Part shown: positions 25,007-33,565 of the stretch, piece after piece
How the letters are laid out: each line of letters begins with the position of its first letter
Position numbering within the stretch: the first letter of the stretch is position 1
Assembly: GCA_030038295.1 (NCBI GenBank)
Contig: JASHPF010000345.1
Coordinates: 1-47,643, forward strand
Reading direction: 5' to 3'
Source: Streptosporangiaceae bacterium
Lineage (GTDB): Bacteria > Actinomycetota > Actinomycetes > Streptosporangiales > Streptosporangiaceae
DNA length: 47,643 nt
The notes under the pieces: generated by a model
Database searches by the model: none
What the model was told of the DNA's origin: nothing
The model's input: only the letters and a program-made list of their open reading frames with translations
Position numbers and translations under genes: made by a program

Positions 25007-25042
25007 CAGTCGGCGTGCGTCATCCGAGGGCTGCGGGCGCCC

Positions 25043-26248
25043 TCAGCCGCGTACTTTCTGCCCGCCTGAGTAGACGGCGCGGACGTTGGCTTTCAGGTTT
25101 GGCAGGTCGAAGGGGTCGCCCGCCAGGACGACGAGATCTGCGCGCTTGCCCGGCATGATCGTGCCCGTCTCGTCCGCGAGCTGGAGCAGCTGCGCGGCGG
25201 AGCTCGTCGTGGCGGCCAGAACCTGGGCGGGCGTCAGCCCGCCAGCGGCCATGAGCGGCAGCTCGTCGAGGTTCGTTCCGTGCGGTCCGACGCCGCTGTC
25301 AGTGCCCATGGCAATCTTGACTCCCGCCGCGGCGGCGCGGGCGAACGCGTCCGCGTGCGCGGCCACGACCTCCTGAGCCTTGGCGAGGACGCCCTCGGGC
25401 AGCTGGCTGCCCGAGGCCGCGGCGGCGAGGACAGCGTGCGGGGCAACCAGAGTGGGGACGAGCCAGGTGCCGGCGCTCAGCATCATGTCGATTGCCTCGT
25501 CGTCGAGGTAAATCCCGTGCTCGATGGATCTGACGCCGGCCCGCAGCGCGTTCTTGATGCCATCGGTCGCCTGAGCGTGTGCCATCACCGGCAGGCCTGC
25601 CGCGGTCGCCTCGGCCATCAGCGCGGCCAGTTCATCGGGCCGGAACTGGGCGTGCTTCGGGCTGTCGCGCGGCGATAGCACGCCGCCCGAGGTGTGCACC
25701 TTGATGACGTTGGCGCCGGCCCGGATGATCTCGCGCACGCGCTTGCGCATCTCCTCCGGTCCGTCGACGAGCCCGGCCGGGCGGCCCGGGTGGGGCGACA
25801 TCAGGAACGTCGTTATGCCGGACGGCAGCCAGCCGTCGCCGTGCCCGCCGGTCTGGCTCAGTGCGCTGATCGCAATCTGCATGCGCGGCCCGTCGATCAG
25901 GCCGTCGGTAACGGCGCGCTGGACGCCGAGGTCGGCGCCGCCGGCATCCCGCACCGTGGTGATGCCGCAATCCAGCGTGGCCGCGAGGTTGGTCGCGGCC
26001 TGGAAGAACTGGTACGAGAACGGACGCTGCAGCCGCCGCACCAGGTCGATCCCGGAGACCATCACGTGGACGTGGCAGTCGAAGAGGCCAGGCAGCACCG
26101 TCAGGCCGGACACGTCGACCCGCTCGTCCCCGTCGAGCCCGAGCCCGACGTCAACGATTCGGTCCGCTTCGATCGCCACATCCGCGGCGGCCACCGGGCT
26201 GCCGGTGCCGTCAAAGACGCGCCCGCCACTGAGGACCGTCCTGGTCAT
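25043..26248 (-). CDS. Metal-dependent amidohydrolase (imidazolonepropionase-like)
   Basis: A 401-residue amidohydrolase-superfamily TIM-barrel enzyme. Metal-ligand motifs are present: LPGLFDCHVHVM (HxH), the NVIKVHTSGG segment carrying the usual lysine, VMAHAQATDG and IEHGIYLD histidines, and the metal Asp in GTDSGVGPHG. The C-terminal PGKRADLVVLAGDPF is typical of the prolidase/imidazolonepropionase-like group, which hydrolyses cyclic amides or peptides. The track starts at 26326; the ATG at 26248 has GGAGG 7 nt upstream and starts at the first beta strand. It has no signal peptide. It stands alone; substrate unknown. Confidence 0.92.
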   Translation of the reverse strand: MTRTVLSGGRVFDGTGSPVAAADVAIEADRIVDVGLGLDGDERVDVSGLTVLPGLFDCHVHVMVSGIDLVRRLQRPFSYQFFQAATNLAATLDCGITTVRDAGGADLGVQRAVTDGLIDGPRMQIAISALSQTGGHGDGWLPSGITTFLMSPHPGRPAGLVDGPEEMRKRVREIIRAGANVIKVHTSGGVLSPRDSPKHAQFRPDELAALMAEATAAGLPVMAHAQATDGIKNALRAGVRSIEHGIYLDDEAIDMMLSAGTWLVPTLVAPHAVLAAAASGSQLPEGVLAKAQEVVAAHADAFARAAAAGVKIAMGTDSGVGPHGTNLDELPLMAAGGLTPAQVLAATTSSAAQLLQLADETGTIMPGKRADLVVLAGDPFDLPNLKANVRAVYSGGQKVRG

Positions 26249-26441
26249 CTGTCCGCCTCCGAGAACGTGCCGGGATCTGCGTGCGCCTCGCGCGGCTACC
26301 TCGACCGGTGCGCGCAATGCCATCATTGCGTATCTTTCGTCCGGGTGGTCACGTCTGGAGCCTGGATACCGGGACTACAGCCCGCGAGCAAGGTTTCACG
26401 ACGACCGGCCGAGCGATCCGGCAGCAGGCGACGGGCGGTGC

Positions 26442-27323
26442 TCAGCCGAAGTAGTGCCCGCCGTCCAGGTCCTCGATGAGACCGGGCTGGGCCGGGCGCC
26501 AGCCGAGCAGATCGCGCGTCAGCGCGCTGGAGGCCGGCTGGTCGGTCGCGAGGATCGGCCCCAGGAAGCCGAAAACGTCGGTCGGCGCGGAAGCCGTCGG
26601 CAGGTTCAGGTGGCGGCCGATTACCCCGGCGATGTCGCGGACCGGCACGCCCTCGTCGCCGACCGCGTGCAGCACCGATCCGGCCGGGGCCTGCTCGACG
26701 GCCAGGCGGAACAGGTCCGCGGCGTCCAGCACGTGCACCGCGGGCCAGCGACTTGACCCGTCGCCGACGTAGCCCGACACGCCTCTGTCGCGGGCGATGC
26801 CGATCAGGCGGGCGATGAAGCCGTGGCGATCGCCCTGGCCGTGCACCGTCCGAGGCAATCCCACGACCGACGAGCGGACCCCGCGGGCCGCCATGTCGAG
26901 TGCCGCCTGGGCATTCGCGGCCCGGCCCGCCACAGCCGAGCCGGGAGCGGACCGGTCCCGCTCGGTGGCCACTTTGCCGGGCACCGCAGGCGTTCCGGAG
27001 GCGATGACCAGCGGCTTGCCCGATCCCTCGAGCGCTGCGCCCATCGCCTCAATGGCGCGTGCGTCGGCACGTACCGAGTCCTCGAACCGAGTGAAGTCGT
27101 GGATGAACGCGAGGTGGATGACCCCGTCGGAGTTGGCGGCGCCCGCGTGGAGGGCGTCGAGGTCATGCAGGTCGCCGCGGCGGACCACGGCTCCCGCTGC
27201 GGCGACGGCGGCGGCCGACGCGTCCGACCTGGCGAGCCCCACGACCTCATGACCCGCGCGGACGAGTTCGGGGACGACTGCCGTGCCGATCCAGCCGGAC
27301 GCGCCGGTCACGAATACCCGCAT
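26442..27323 (-). CDS. NAD-dependent epimerase/dehydratase-family (extended SDR) protein
   Basis: A 293-residue Rossmann-fold protein. The cofactor motif is VTGASGWIGTAVVPEL at the N-terminus, with a strand at DGVIHLAFIHDF. In the usual catalytic position I see no clear YxxxK; the RAANAQAALDMAARG stretch stands in its place, as in atypical SDRs of the NmrA/epimerase-like group. Thus activity may be altered. GGGAGGT precedes the ATG. It diverges from the LAL regulator gene, and two tandem operators lie 10-63 bp upstream. Confidence 0.88.
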   Translation of the reverse strand: MRVFVTGASGWIGTAVVPELVRAGHEVVGLARSDASAAAVAAAGAVVRRGDLHDLDALHAGAANSDGVIHLAFIHDFTRFEDSVRADARAIEAMGAALEGSGKPLVIASGTPAVPGKVATERDRSAPGSAVAGRAANAQAALDMAARGVRSSVVGLPRTVHGQGDRHGFIARLIGIARDRGVSGYVGDGSSRWPAVHVLDAADLFRLAVEQAPAGSVLHAVGDEGVPVRDIAGVIGRHLNLPTASAPTDVFGFLGPILATDQPASSALTRDLLGWRPAQPGLIEDLDGGHYFG

Positions 27324-27332
27324 GAGACCTCC

Positions 27333-27386
27333 CTGATGCCAGCAACTGTCATCAGGCTACACACTGATGACAGGGACTGTCATCAA
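27333..27386. promoter_or_regulatory. Two tandem 23-bp palindromic operators
   Basis: Site 1 (27333-27355) is CTGATGCCAG-caa-CTGTCATCAG, one mismatch between the arms. Site 2 (27364-27386) is CTGATGACAG-gga-CTGTCATCAA, with nine perfect arm pairs. Centres are 31 bp apart, about three helical turns, so two dimers would bind one face. They lie between the divergent epimerase and LAL genes. The form suits a TetR- or MarR-type repressor; none is encoded next to it. Confidence 0.8.
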
Positions 27387-27552
27387 CTATCTTGGCGCCC
27401 GCTGGACGTTCCGCCCCCGCGCAGGAGGGCTGGCCGGAGCGTGCGCAAAAGCCATGCACCCTGGCAAGATCGCACCGAACGCGACGATGGGAGCATGGTG
27501 GTCACCTACGCACTCGCGAATCGAGATAACGCAGCCGTCGGCGGTGCTGGCC

Positions 27553-30354
27553 ATGACACGGCGTGATTCGACGAGGGAGCTCGGCCCGGATTCCCCGTTC
27601 CTGGTCGGCCGGGATGCCGAACTTGCCCAGATCGAGTCGGTTGTGGCCAGCGTGACTCAGCGTGGCGGCAGCGTGAGGATCGCCGGCGATCCGGGGGTCG
27701 GCAAGAGTGCCCTGCTGCGGGCGGGCACCGAGCTGGCGATCGCACGGGGTCACACGGTGCTCAGCGTCCGCGCCACGGAGGGAGAAGCCCACCTGGCATT
27801 CGCGGCGCTCTACCAGCTGCTCAGGCCGATCCTCGGTCGGCTCGATGAGCTACCCGCCGGGCATCGCGCTGCTCTCACGAGCGCCTTTGGCCTGGCCGAA
27901 CCCGGCGCTGCCGCCGTCAACCGGTTCTTCATCGCCCTGGCTGCGCTGGAGTTGCTTGCCGATGCTGCCGCCGAGACACCGGTCCTCGTGGGCGTCGACG
28001 ACCTGGCCTGGCTCGACGATGCCAGCCGCGAAGCCATCGAGTTCATCTCTCGCCGCATCGCCGACGAACAGATCGTCATGCTCACGACGTGTCGCCTGAA
28101 TCAGCCGCCGGAGAGCACGTACGGCTCGCTCCTGCTCTGGCTCGAGGCCCTCGGCCCCGACGCGTCCCGCGAGCTGCTGCATCGGCAGGCTCCGGACCTG
28201 TCGCCGGCCGACGAGGCTCGAGTGCTGGCCGCCGCTGCCGGAAACCCGCTTGCCCTCCTGGAGCTGGCGAAGGTTGTCGGCCGTGCGGGTGAGTCGTCCC
28301 TGCTCGAACCGATCCCGCTGACGCAACGGCTCGAGCGCGCCTTTGCGGTTCGAATCGATGACCTCGAGCCAGCTGCTCGAACCGCGCTGCTCATCGCCGC
28401 GGTGCAGGACAGTGACCGGCTCGCGGAAACTTCCGCGGCCCTGGCCCGGCTCACCGGGCATCGCGATGCCAGGGTCGAGCTTCGCCAGTCCGCCGACGAC
28501 GGGATGCTGATCATCGAGGGGGACGCGTTCCGCTTTCGTCATCCGCTGGTCCGGTCGGCCATCGTCCAGTCGGCCTCGCGCGACGAGCGAAGGGCCGTCC
28601 ACGAGGCACTCGCTGTGACACTCGGCGCTGACCCTGATCGAGCCGTCTGGCATCGAGCACTGGCAGCTCCGCGTGCACAGGAATCCCTCGCAGCTGAGCT
28701 CGACGCAGGAGCCGACCGGGCCGCGGCACGCGGCGCCCCTGGTCTCGCGGAGGAATGGCTGAGGCGCGCCGCCGAGCTGTCCGAAGACGACCGGCATCGT
28801 GGTCACCGACTGCTGCGGGCGGCCGAGCTGGCATTCGAGCTCGGACGCCATGAAACCGTCGCCGAACTGATGTCCGCCGCTCGTACCCTGGCGCTCGATC
28901 CCGCCGACTATGCGCGCCTGGCCGGACTTGAGGGTGCCTTCGACGACGGGATACCCGGCGACCGGGACAGCATCTCTCGGCTGGTCGAAGCGGCCGACCG
29001 GGCCCGCCGGGACGGTGAACCTGGCCTTGCGGCATCGCTGCTGCTGGGCGCGTGTAACTCGTGCTACTGGGGGGCAGCGGGCGAGGACCTGCGCGCGCGC
29101 GTGCGCTGCGCAGTCGAGGCGCTGAGCCTTGACGACGCCGACCCGCGGGTAATGGTGCTCTATTCGGAGATCGATCCGTTTGTCCGCGGGGCACGGCTCG
29201 TTGCTCAGCTCGCACAGTGGGCCTCGCAGGAGATCGGTGACGTCACCTTGCTCGGGGCGCTGGCGCGCACTGGGTTTGTCGCTGGCGACTTTGAGCGCGG
29301 CCTGGGTTTCGCGGCGCGGGCGTCTGAGGTGCTTCGCCAGCAGGGTCGCGTTGCCCTGCTCACCCAGACTCGGGTACTCGAGGCCTTCGCCGCGCTGTAC
29401 CTGGGCCGCTGGGACGTCGCCCTCGTTGCGTGCGACGAGGCGTTCAGATTCGGATTCGAGACCCGCCAGCCGCTATGGGCCGCGTGCGCCCGGCTGGGCC
29501 AGGGCAATCTCGCCGGGCTCCGTGGTGATTCCGCTGCCGCCTTGGACATCGCTGCCGAGGTCGAGAAGGACGCGGTCACCTCCGGTAACCGCGCGCTCCT
29601 CAACGGAGTGCAGCTCACCCGAGGACTCGCGGCGCTCGGCGATGGGCGGCCTGGCGACGCGCTTGACGAGTTCACGCACATGATCGATCGCCATGACGTC
29701 GCGTATCAGTATCCGCAGTGCGCGTGGGCCATCGACTACCTGGCCGAGTCGGCCGCGCTCAGCGGCCGGCGCGAGGAGGCCCTGCGACCGCTTCGACACA
29801 TCGAGGAACTCGTCGGTGACACGACGGCGTCCGGGGTTGTCCGGGCACTCGCCTATGCCCGCGCCGTGCTGGCGAGCGAAGATCAGGCGGAGGGTCTGTT
29901 CGCGGCGGCCAGCAGGCTCAAGGTCAACGCGTCACCGTGGTACGGCGCCCGGGTTGACCTGGCCTACGGATCCTGGCTGCGCCGGCACCGGCGGGTCGCG
30001 GAGTCGCGTCGGCCGCTGGTGTCCGCCCAGGCGGCGTTTGCTGCGCTGGGAGCGGCCGCCTGGTCGGCGCGCGCGAGGCAGGAACTCGCCGCGACCGGCC
30101 GGCGAGCGCGACAGCACCAACCGGGCGCCTGGTGGAAGCTGTCGGCTCAGGAACTGCAAGTCGCCCAGCTGGCCGCCCAGGGGCTGACCAACCGGGAAAT
30201 CGGTGCCCGGCTGTACCTGTCGCACCGGACGGTCGGCTCGCACCTGTACCGGCTGTTCCCCAAGCTTGGAGTCCGATCGCGGTCGCAGTTGCACCTGGCT
30301 CTCGGCACCGGGTCTGACCGTGAGCGCGACGGCGCCGGGGACGAAACCGCGTAG
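27553..30354 (+). CDS. Large ATP-binding LuxR-family (LAL) transcriptional regulator
   Basis: About 933 residues. N-terminal FLVGRDAELAQIESVV, Walker A GDPGVGKSALL, Walker B VLVGVDDLAWLDDAS, then a long TPR-like helical region and a C-terminal LuxR HTH (LSAQELQVAQLAAQGLTNRE, SHRTVGSHLYRLFPKLGV). The sequence is that of a complete STAND-type activator. The track ORF begins at 27367 inside the operator, and its first ~60 codons look non-conserved. The ATG at 27553 puts the start just before the domain, though its ribosome-binding site is weak. It may act on the divergent epimerase; target and ligand are unknown. Confidence 0.9.
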   Translation: MTRRDSTRELGPDSPFLVGRDAELAQIESVVASVTQRGGSVRIAGDPGVGKSALLRAGTELAIARGHTVLSVRATEGEAHLAFAALYQLLRPILGRLDELPAGHRAALTSAFGLAEPGAAAVNRFFIALAALELLADAAAETPVLVGVDDLAWLDDASREAIEFISRRIADEQIVMLTTCRLNQPPESTYGSLLLWLEALGPDASRELLHRQAPDLSPADEARVLAAAAGNPLALLELAKVVGRAGESSLLEPIPLTQRLERAFAVRIDDLEPAARTALLIAAVQDSDRLAETSAALARLTGHRDARVELRQSADDGMLIIEGDAFRFRHPLVRSAIVQSASRDERRAVHEALAVTLGADPDRAVWHRALAAPRAQESLAAELDAGADRAAARGAPGLAEEWLRRAAELSEDDRHRGHRLLRAAELAFELGRHETVAELMSAARTLALDPADYARLAGLEGAFDDGIPGDRDSISRLVEAADRARRDGEPGLAASLLLGACNSCYWGAAGEDLRARVRCAVEALSLDDADPRVMVLYSEIDPFVRGARLVAQLAQWASQEIGDVTLLGALARTGFVAGDFERGLGFAARASEVLRQQGRVALLTQTRVLEAFAALYLGRWDVALVACDEAFRFGFETRQPLWAACARLGQGNLAGLRGDSAAALDIAAEVEKDAVTSGNRALLNGVQLTRGLAALGDGRPGDALDEFTHMIDRHDVAYQYPQCAWAIDYLAESAALSGRREEALRPLRHIEELVGDTTASGVVRALAYARAVLASEDQAEGLFAAASRLKVNASPWYGARVDLAYGSWLRRHRRVAESRRPLVSAQAAFAALGAAAWSARARQELAATGRRARQHQPGAWWKLSAQELQVAQLAAQGLTNREIGARLYLSHRTVGSHLYRLFPKLGVRSRSQLHLALGTGSDRERDGAGDETA

Positions 30355-30449
30355 TCGCCAGCATCAATCGAGTCTGATGCGCGGGTCCGGCGCGCACGTT
30401 CTCGACATCCCACGGCGCTAAGCGTCAAGCGGCGGTTTTGAGTTGAGCG

Positions 30450-30467
30450 CTGGGCTGGTGGGCCCAG
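30450..30467. terminator. Candidate bidirectional hairpin terminator
   Basis: CTGGGC and GCCCAG form a perfect 6-bp stem with loop TGGTGG between the convergent LAL and hydrolase genes. There is no U-run, as is common in actinobacteria, so the call rests on position and stem only. Confidence 0.35.
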
Positions 30468-30478
30468 GCGAGGTACGG

Positions 30479-31279
30479 TCAGAAGCCCTTGTGGCGGAGC
30501 CAGGAAAGACACGCCTGAGCCACCTCGTGCCAGCCGGCATCGATGGTCAGCGAGTGACCGCGGTCACCGAATTCCAGCAGTTCCGTGGCTGCTGGCGAGT
30601 AGCGATACTGCTTCAGCGTTGCCTTGGTGATCGCTTCGGGAACGGTGTGATCCTGGCCGCCCATGATGAGAAGAAGCGGCCCGCGGGTTGGGTTTCGCGT
30701 GTCCACCTTGGCCGGCGAGTGCAGCGAGAAGTTCGCCGCAGCCGCCTCGAAGAGCGGTTTGCCGGGCGCTGGCACCACCCACTTGTCGTAGAGCTCGGCC
30801 GACTCCTCGTCGGTCAGGGTGTTCCCGAAGCTGTAACGGAACTGGTCCGCGGTAAGCATGACCGCGCGATGCCGATTGGCCGGGTTCTTGAACACCGGGA
30901 GGGTTGCCCGCAGGGACGACAACGGAACCGGAAGGACGCCCTTGATCTGTGCCGCGTCGATCGCAATGGCTGCCACGGCCCGGTCTTGCCCGAGCAGCTT
31001 CTCGGCAATCATGCCGCCGAAGGAGTGGCCGATCAGCACGGGAGAAGCGGGCAGGTCGTCGATGATCGCGGCGAAGTGCCCGACGACGTCGTCGATGCCC
31101 TTGTCGGCGACCGCGTCCGGATTGGCCCTGGCAAGTTGGACGGTCTCCTGATCGCCTGGCCACCCCGGCGCAAGGACGCGGTAGCCGGACTGCTCGAAGG
31201 TGGCCTCCCATGGCTCCCAGGAACTCTTGTGCAGCCAGAGGCCGTGGATGAATACGACCGGATGCGGCTTATCAGCCAT
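30479..31279 (-). CDS. Alpha/beta hydrolase
   Basis: A 266-residue hydrolase starting at ATG 31279 (MADKPHPVVFIHGLW). The oxyanion-hole strand VVFIHGLWLHKSSWEPW, nucleophile elbow IGHSFGGM, an acid-bearing strand LLLIMGGQDHTVPE and catalytic His in FGDRGHSLTID form a complete triad. The substrate is not evident. The track ORF begins at 31354, but the ATG at 31279 opens the domain. It stands alone, facing the LAL gene and divergent from an SDR gene. Confidence 0.9.
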   Translation of the reverse strand: MADKPHPVVFIHGLWLHKSSWEPWEATFEQSGYRVLAPGWPGDQETVQLARANPDAVADKGIDDVVGHFAAIIDDLPASPVLIGHSFGGMIAEKLLGQDRAVAAIAIDAAQIKGVLPVPLSSLRATLPVFKNPANRHRAVMLTADQFRYSFGNTLTDEESAELYDKWVVPAPGKPLFEAAAANFSLHSPAKVDTRNPTRGPLLLIMGGQDHTVPEAITKATLKQYRYSPAATELLEFGDRGHSLTIDAGWHEVAQACLSWLRHKGF

Positions 31280-31544
31280 CTGACCTGGCCTTTCATGGGT
31301 TTCCGTTGATCTGCTTCGGCCCGTGGGCTCGAGGGCTTCCGCCGTCGCTGCCAACGTAGGGAGATTGCGCTGCCGTCGGCTTCAGTCATCCGACTGCATG
31401 TGCACTATCCGAGTTGGCCAGCTGAGAGTCCGCCAGATTGCGTCGTTCGACCGAAGCCGGCGGGCCGTCACCTCAGCCAGGCTCGACTCGGCAGTGGCCT
31501 GCCCGGCGGCGTTGGGTATGACCCGGCTAAGGAGGCGGACCGCG

Positions 31545-32324
31545 ATGGACCTGGGCCTGGCCGGCAAGACGGCGGTCGTGACAGGCGGCAGCAAGGGGAT
31601 CGGGCTGGCCGTCGTCCGGGCCCTCGCCGGCGCGGGCGTGCACGTCGTGACGGGCGCCCAGCACTCATCGGCCGGCCTGGACGCGCTCACCGCCTCAGGC
31701 CGGGTGCAGGCGATCACGGTAGACCTGTCCGAGCCGTCGGGCCCCGGCGCGCTGATGGAGGCCGCCGGGGGGCGGATCGACATCCTGGTCAACAACGTCG
31801 GCAGCGCCCCGGCGCGGCCTGGCGGCTTTCTCAGCATCACCGACGAGGACTGGATCGCCACCCTCAACCTCGACCTCATGGCGGCCGTCCGGGCCTGCCG
31901 TGCCGTGCTACCGGCCATGCTCGCCGCCGGAGCCGGCGCCATCGTCACGATCTGCTCGGTCAATGCGCGCCTGCCCGACCCGGCCGTGCTCGACTACAGC
32001 ACCGCGAAGGCCGGGCTGGCCGGCTTCTGCAAGGCGCTGTCGAAGGAAGTCGGCCCCGCGGGGATCCGGGTCAACACCATCAGCCCCGGTCCCGTAGCCA
32101 CTGACCTGTGGCTTGGCGCCGAGGGAGTGGCCCAGACCGTGAGCCAGGCCACCGGATCTCAGCCGGACGAGGTCGCCAGGCAGGCCGCGGAGCAGATGCT
32201 CACCGGCCGGTTCACCCAGCCCGCCGAGGTCGCCGATCTGGTCCTCTTCCTCGCCAGCAGCCGGGCCGGGAACATTACCGGCGCCGACTTCACCATCGAC
32301 GGCGGCCTGGTCCCTACCTGGTAG
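31545..32324 (+). CDS. Short-chain dehydrogenase/reductase (classical SDR)
   Basis: A 259-residue NAD(P)-dependent oxidoreductase. Cofactor motif TGGSKGIG, structural NNVG, catalytic Ser in TICSVNA and the YSTAK dyad are all present, followed by RVNTISPGPVATDLW and the C-terminal ITGADFTIDGG. It starts at ATG 31545 after GGAGG. Substrate is probably an alcohol or beta-ketoacyl group. It is the intact counterpart against which the deleted SDR at 13.2 kb can be read. Confidence 0.93.
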   Translation: MDLGLAGKTAVVTGGSKGIGLAVVRALAGAGVHVVTGAQHSSAGLDALTASGRVQAITVDLSEPSGPGALMEAAGGRIDILVNNVGSAPARPGGFLSITDEDWIATLNLDLMAAVRACRAVLPAMLAAGAGAIVTICSVNARLPDPAVLDYSTAKAGLAGFCKALSKEVGPAGIRVNTISPGPVATDLWLGAEGVAQTVSQATGSQPDEVARQAAEQMLTGRFTQPAEVADLVLFLASSRAGNITGADFTIDGGLVPTW

Positions 32325-32359
32325 CCAGACACGCGGCGCGCCGACCTTGCGTTAACGGG

Positions 32360-32920
32360 TCACGGCTCCCGTCCGGCCCCGGTGTCCGCGCCGTGGGTGT
32401 CTTTGCCGATGCCGACGATCAGGCTCCACGCCGCCGCTACCTCCAGGGCGATGCCGAGCAGCATCGCGAACGCGAGGAGATAAAGCCCGCCGCCGTGGCC
32501 GGCGAGGAGGCTGATGCCCGCTCCGATACTGAGCAGCCAGGTTGTCGCCATGCCGAGCCACCGGACGAGCAGATCGACGGAGATGGGTGGTGGCTCGCGG
32601 CGCGCCGTCTGCAGCGACGACCAGGCGGTGTAGGCCACAGAGCCCGCCGACAACACGAGAATCTCCGTCGCCAGGGCAGCGAGCGGCTGGTCGGGCATGA
32701 GCACGAAAGCCGAGCCGACCGCGATCACGATCAGCCAGATCAGCAGGTACCGCGCCCGCGTGCGGAGCGTGAGGCTGTGCTGGAGATCTCGCAGTCGAAG
32801 CGAGAAAGCGATGAAGAACAGCCCTGTGAGGGTCGCCGCCGCCGTGCCCGTCAGCACGAAGAACGTGTCCCACGAGCCCGGGTCGTACGCGACGGAACGG
32901 GCCACGCTCGCGAAGGTCAT
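32360..32920 (-). CDS. Multi-pass membrane protein, unknown function
   Basis: A 186-residue protein with about five hydrophobic helices: FFVLTGTAAATLTGLFFIAF, YLLIWLIVIAVGSAFVL, LATEILVLSAGSVAYTAW, a segment around WLGMATTWLLSIGAGISLL, and LYLLAFAMLLGIALEVAAAW. No catalytic motif is visible. The N-terminal stretch is soluble and short. Convergent with the SDR gene, 35 bp away. I cannot assign a specific function. Confidence 0.82.
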   Translation of the reverse strand: MTFASVARSVAYDPGSWDTFFVLTGTAAATLTGLFFIAFSLRLRDLQHSLTLRTRARYLLIWLIVIAVGSAFVLMPDQPLAALATEILVLSAGSVAYTAWSSLQTARREPPPISVDLLVRWLGMATTWLLSIGAGISLLAGHGGGLYLLAFAMLLGIALEVAAAWSLIVGIGKDTHGADTGAGREP

Positions 32921-33060
32921 CCGTTACCCCTGTACCGCAGTCAACACGGCAATCTACCCGCAGGGGCACGGCCGCAGCCGCACGGTCGAGCGAACCCCGG
33001 TTCCCGCACGAGAGCCAGGGCAGCGACACGAGCAACTGACAGGACCCCGCGTCCATCGCG

Positions 33061-33543
33061 TCAGAGTGCGGGGCTTCGCCGTTCGATGAGGATCACGTCG
33101 CGCCAGGTGCCTCGGTGGCGGCCGATGCGCTCGCGGGTGCCGACATCGCGGAATCCGGCTTCGTGGTGGAGTGCCAGGCTGGCCGTGTTCTCGGGAAAGA
33201 TGCCCGACTGGATGGTCCAGATCCCGGCGGCCTCGGTGGACGTTATCAGCGCCGTCAGCAGCAGCCGGCCGGCCCCGCGGCGCCGGGCGGCGGGATCGAC
33301 ATACACCGAGTGCTCGACGACGCCTGCGTAGACGCAGCGGTCGGACACCGGGGAGGCGGCGACCCAGCCCAGGACCACGCCGTGGTCGGCGGCGACGTAC
33401 CGGTGGGCGGGTAGCTTCGCGGCGATGAAGTCTTCCCACGGAGGCACCCGGGTTTCGAAGGTGGCGTTGCCCTCGTCGATGCCCGCCTGGTAGATGGCCA
33501 GCACCGCGTCGGCGTGGGCGTTGGTCATGGTCTCGATGTGCAC
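33061..33543 (-). CDS. GNAT acetyltransferase (phosphinothricin acetyltransferase-like)
   Basis: A 160-residue GCN5-type N-acetyltransferase. IYQAGIDEGNATFETRVPPW is characteristic of the Pat/Bar subgroup, as are VYVDPAARRRGAGRLLLTALI (acetyl-CoA loop, Q/RxxGxG/A-like) and ESGIFPEN-like (SGIFPENTASLALHHEAGF). This subgroup acetylates amine groups of amino-acid-like toxins or methionine sulfoximine. The start is GTG 33543; the track ORF to 33984 is a shadow upstream. It sits 22 bp after the MFS exporter gene on the same strand, perhaps co-transcribed. Confidence 0.9.
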   Translation of the reverse strand: MHIETMTNAHADAVLAIYQAGIDEGNATFETRVPPWEDFIAAKLPAHRYVAADHGVVLGWVAASPVSDRCVYAGVVEHSVYVDPAARRRGAGRLLLTALITSTEAAGIWTIQSGIFPENTASLALHHEAGFRDVGTRERIGRHRGTWRDVILIERRSPAL

Positions 33544-33565
33544 GCGGCGTCTCCCACGAGCCGGC

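Noticed and set aside
32108-33331. 407-aa plus-strand ORF
   Set aside because: Spans the end of the SDR and the antisense of a membrane protein and the GNAT gene; composition is shadow-like.
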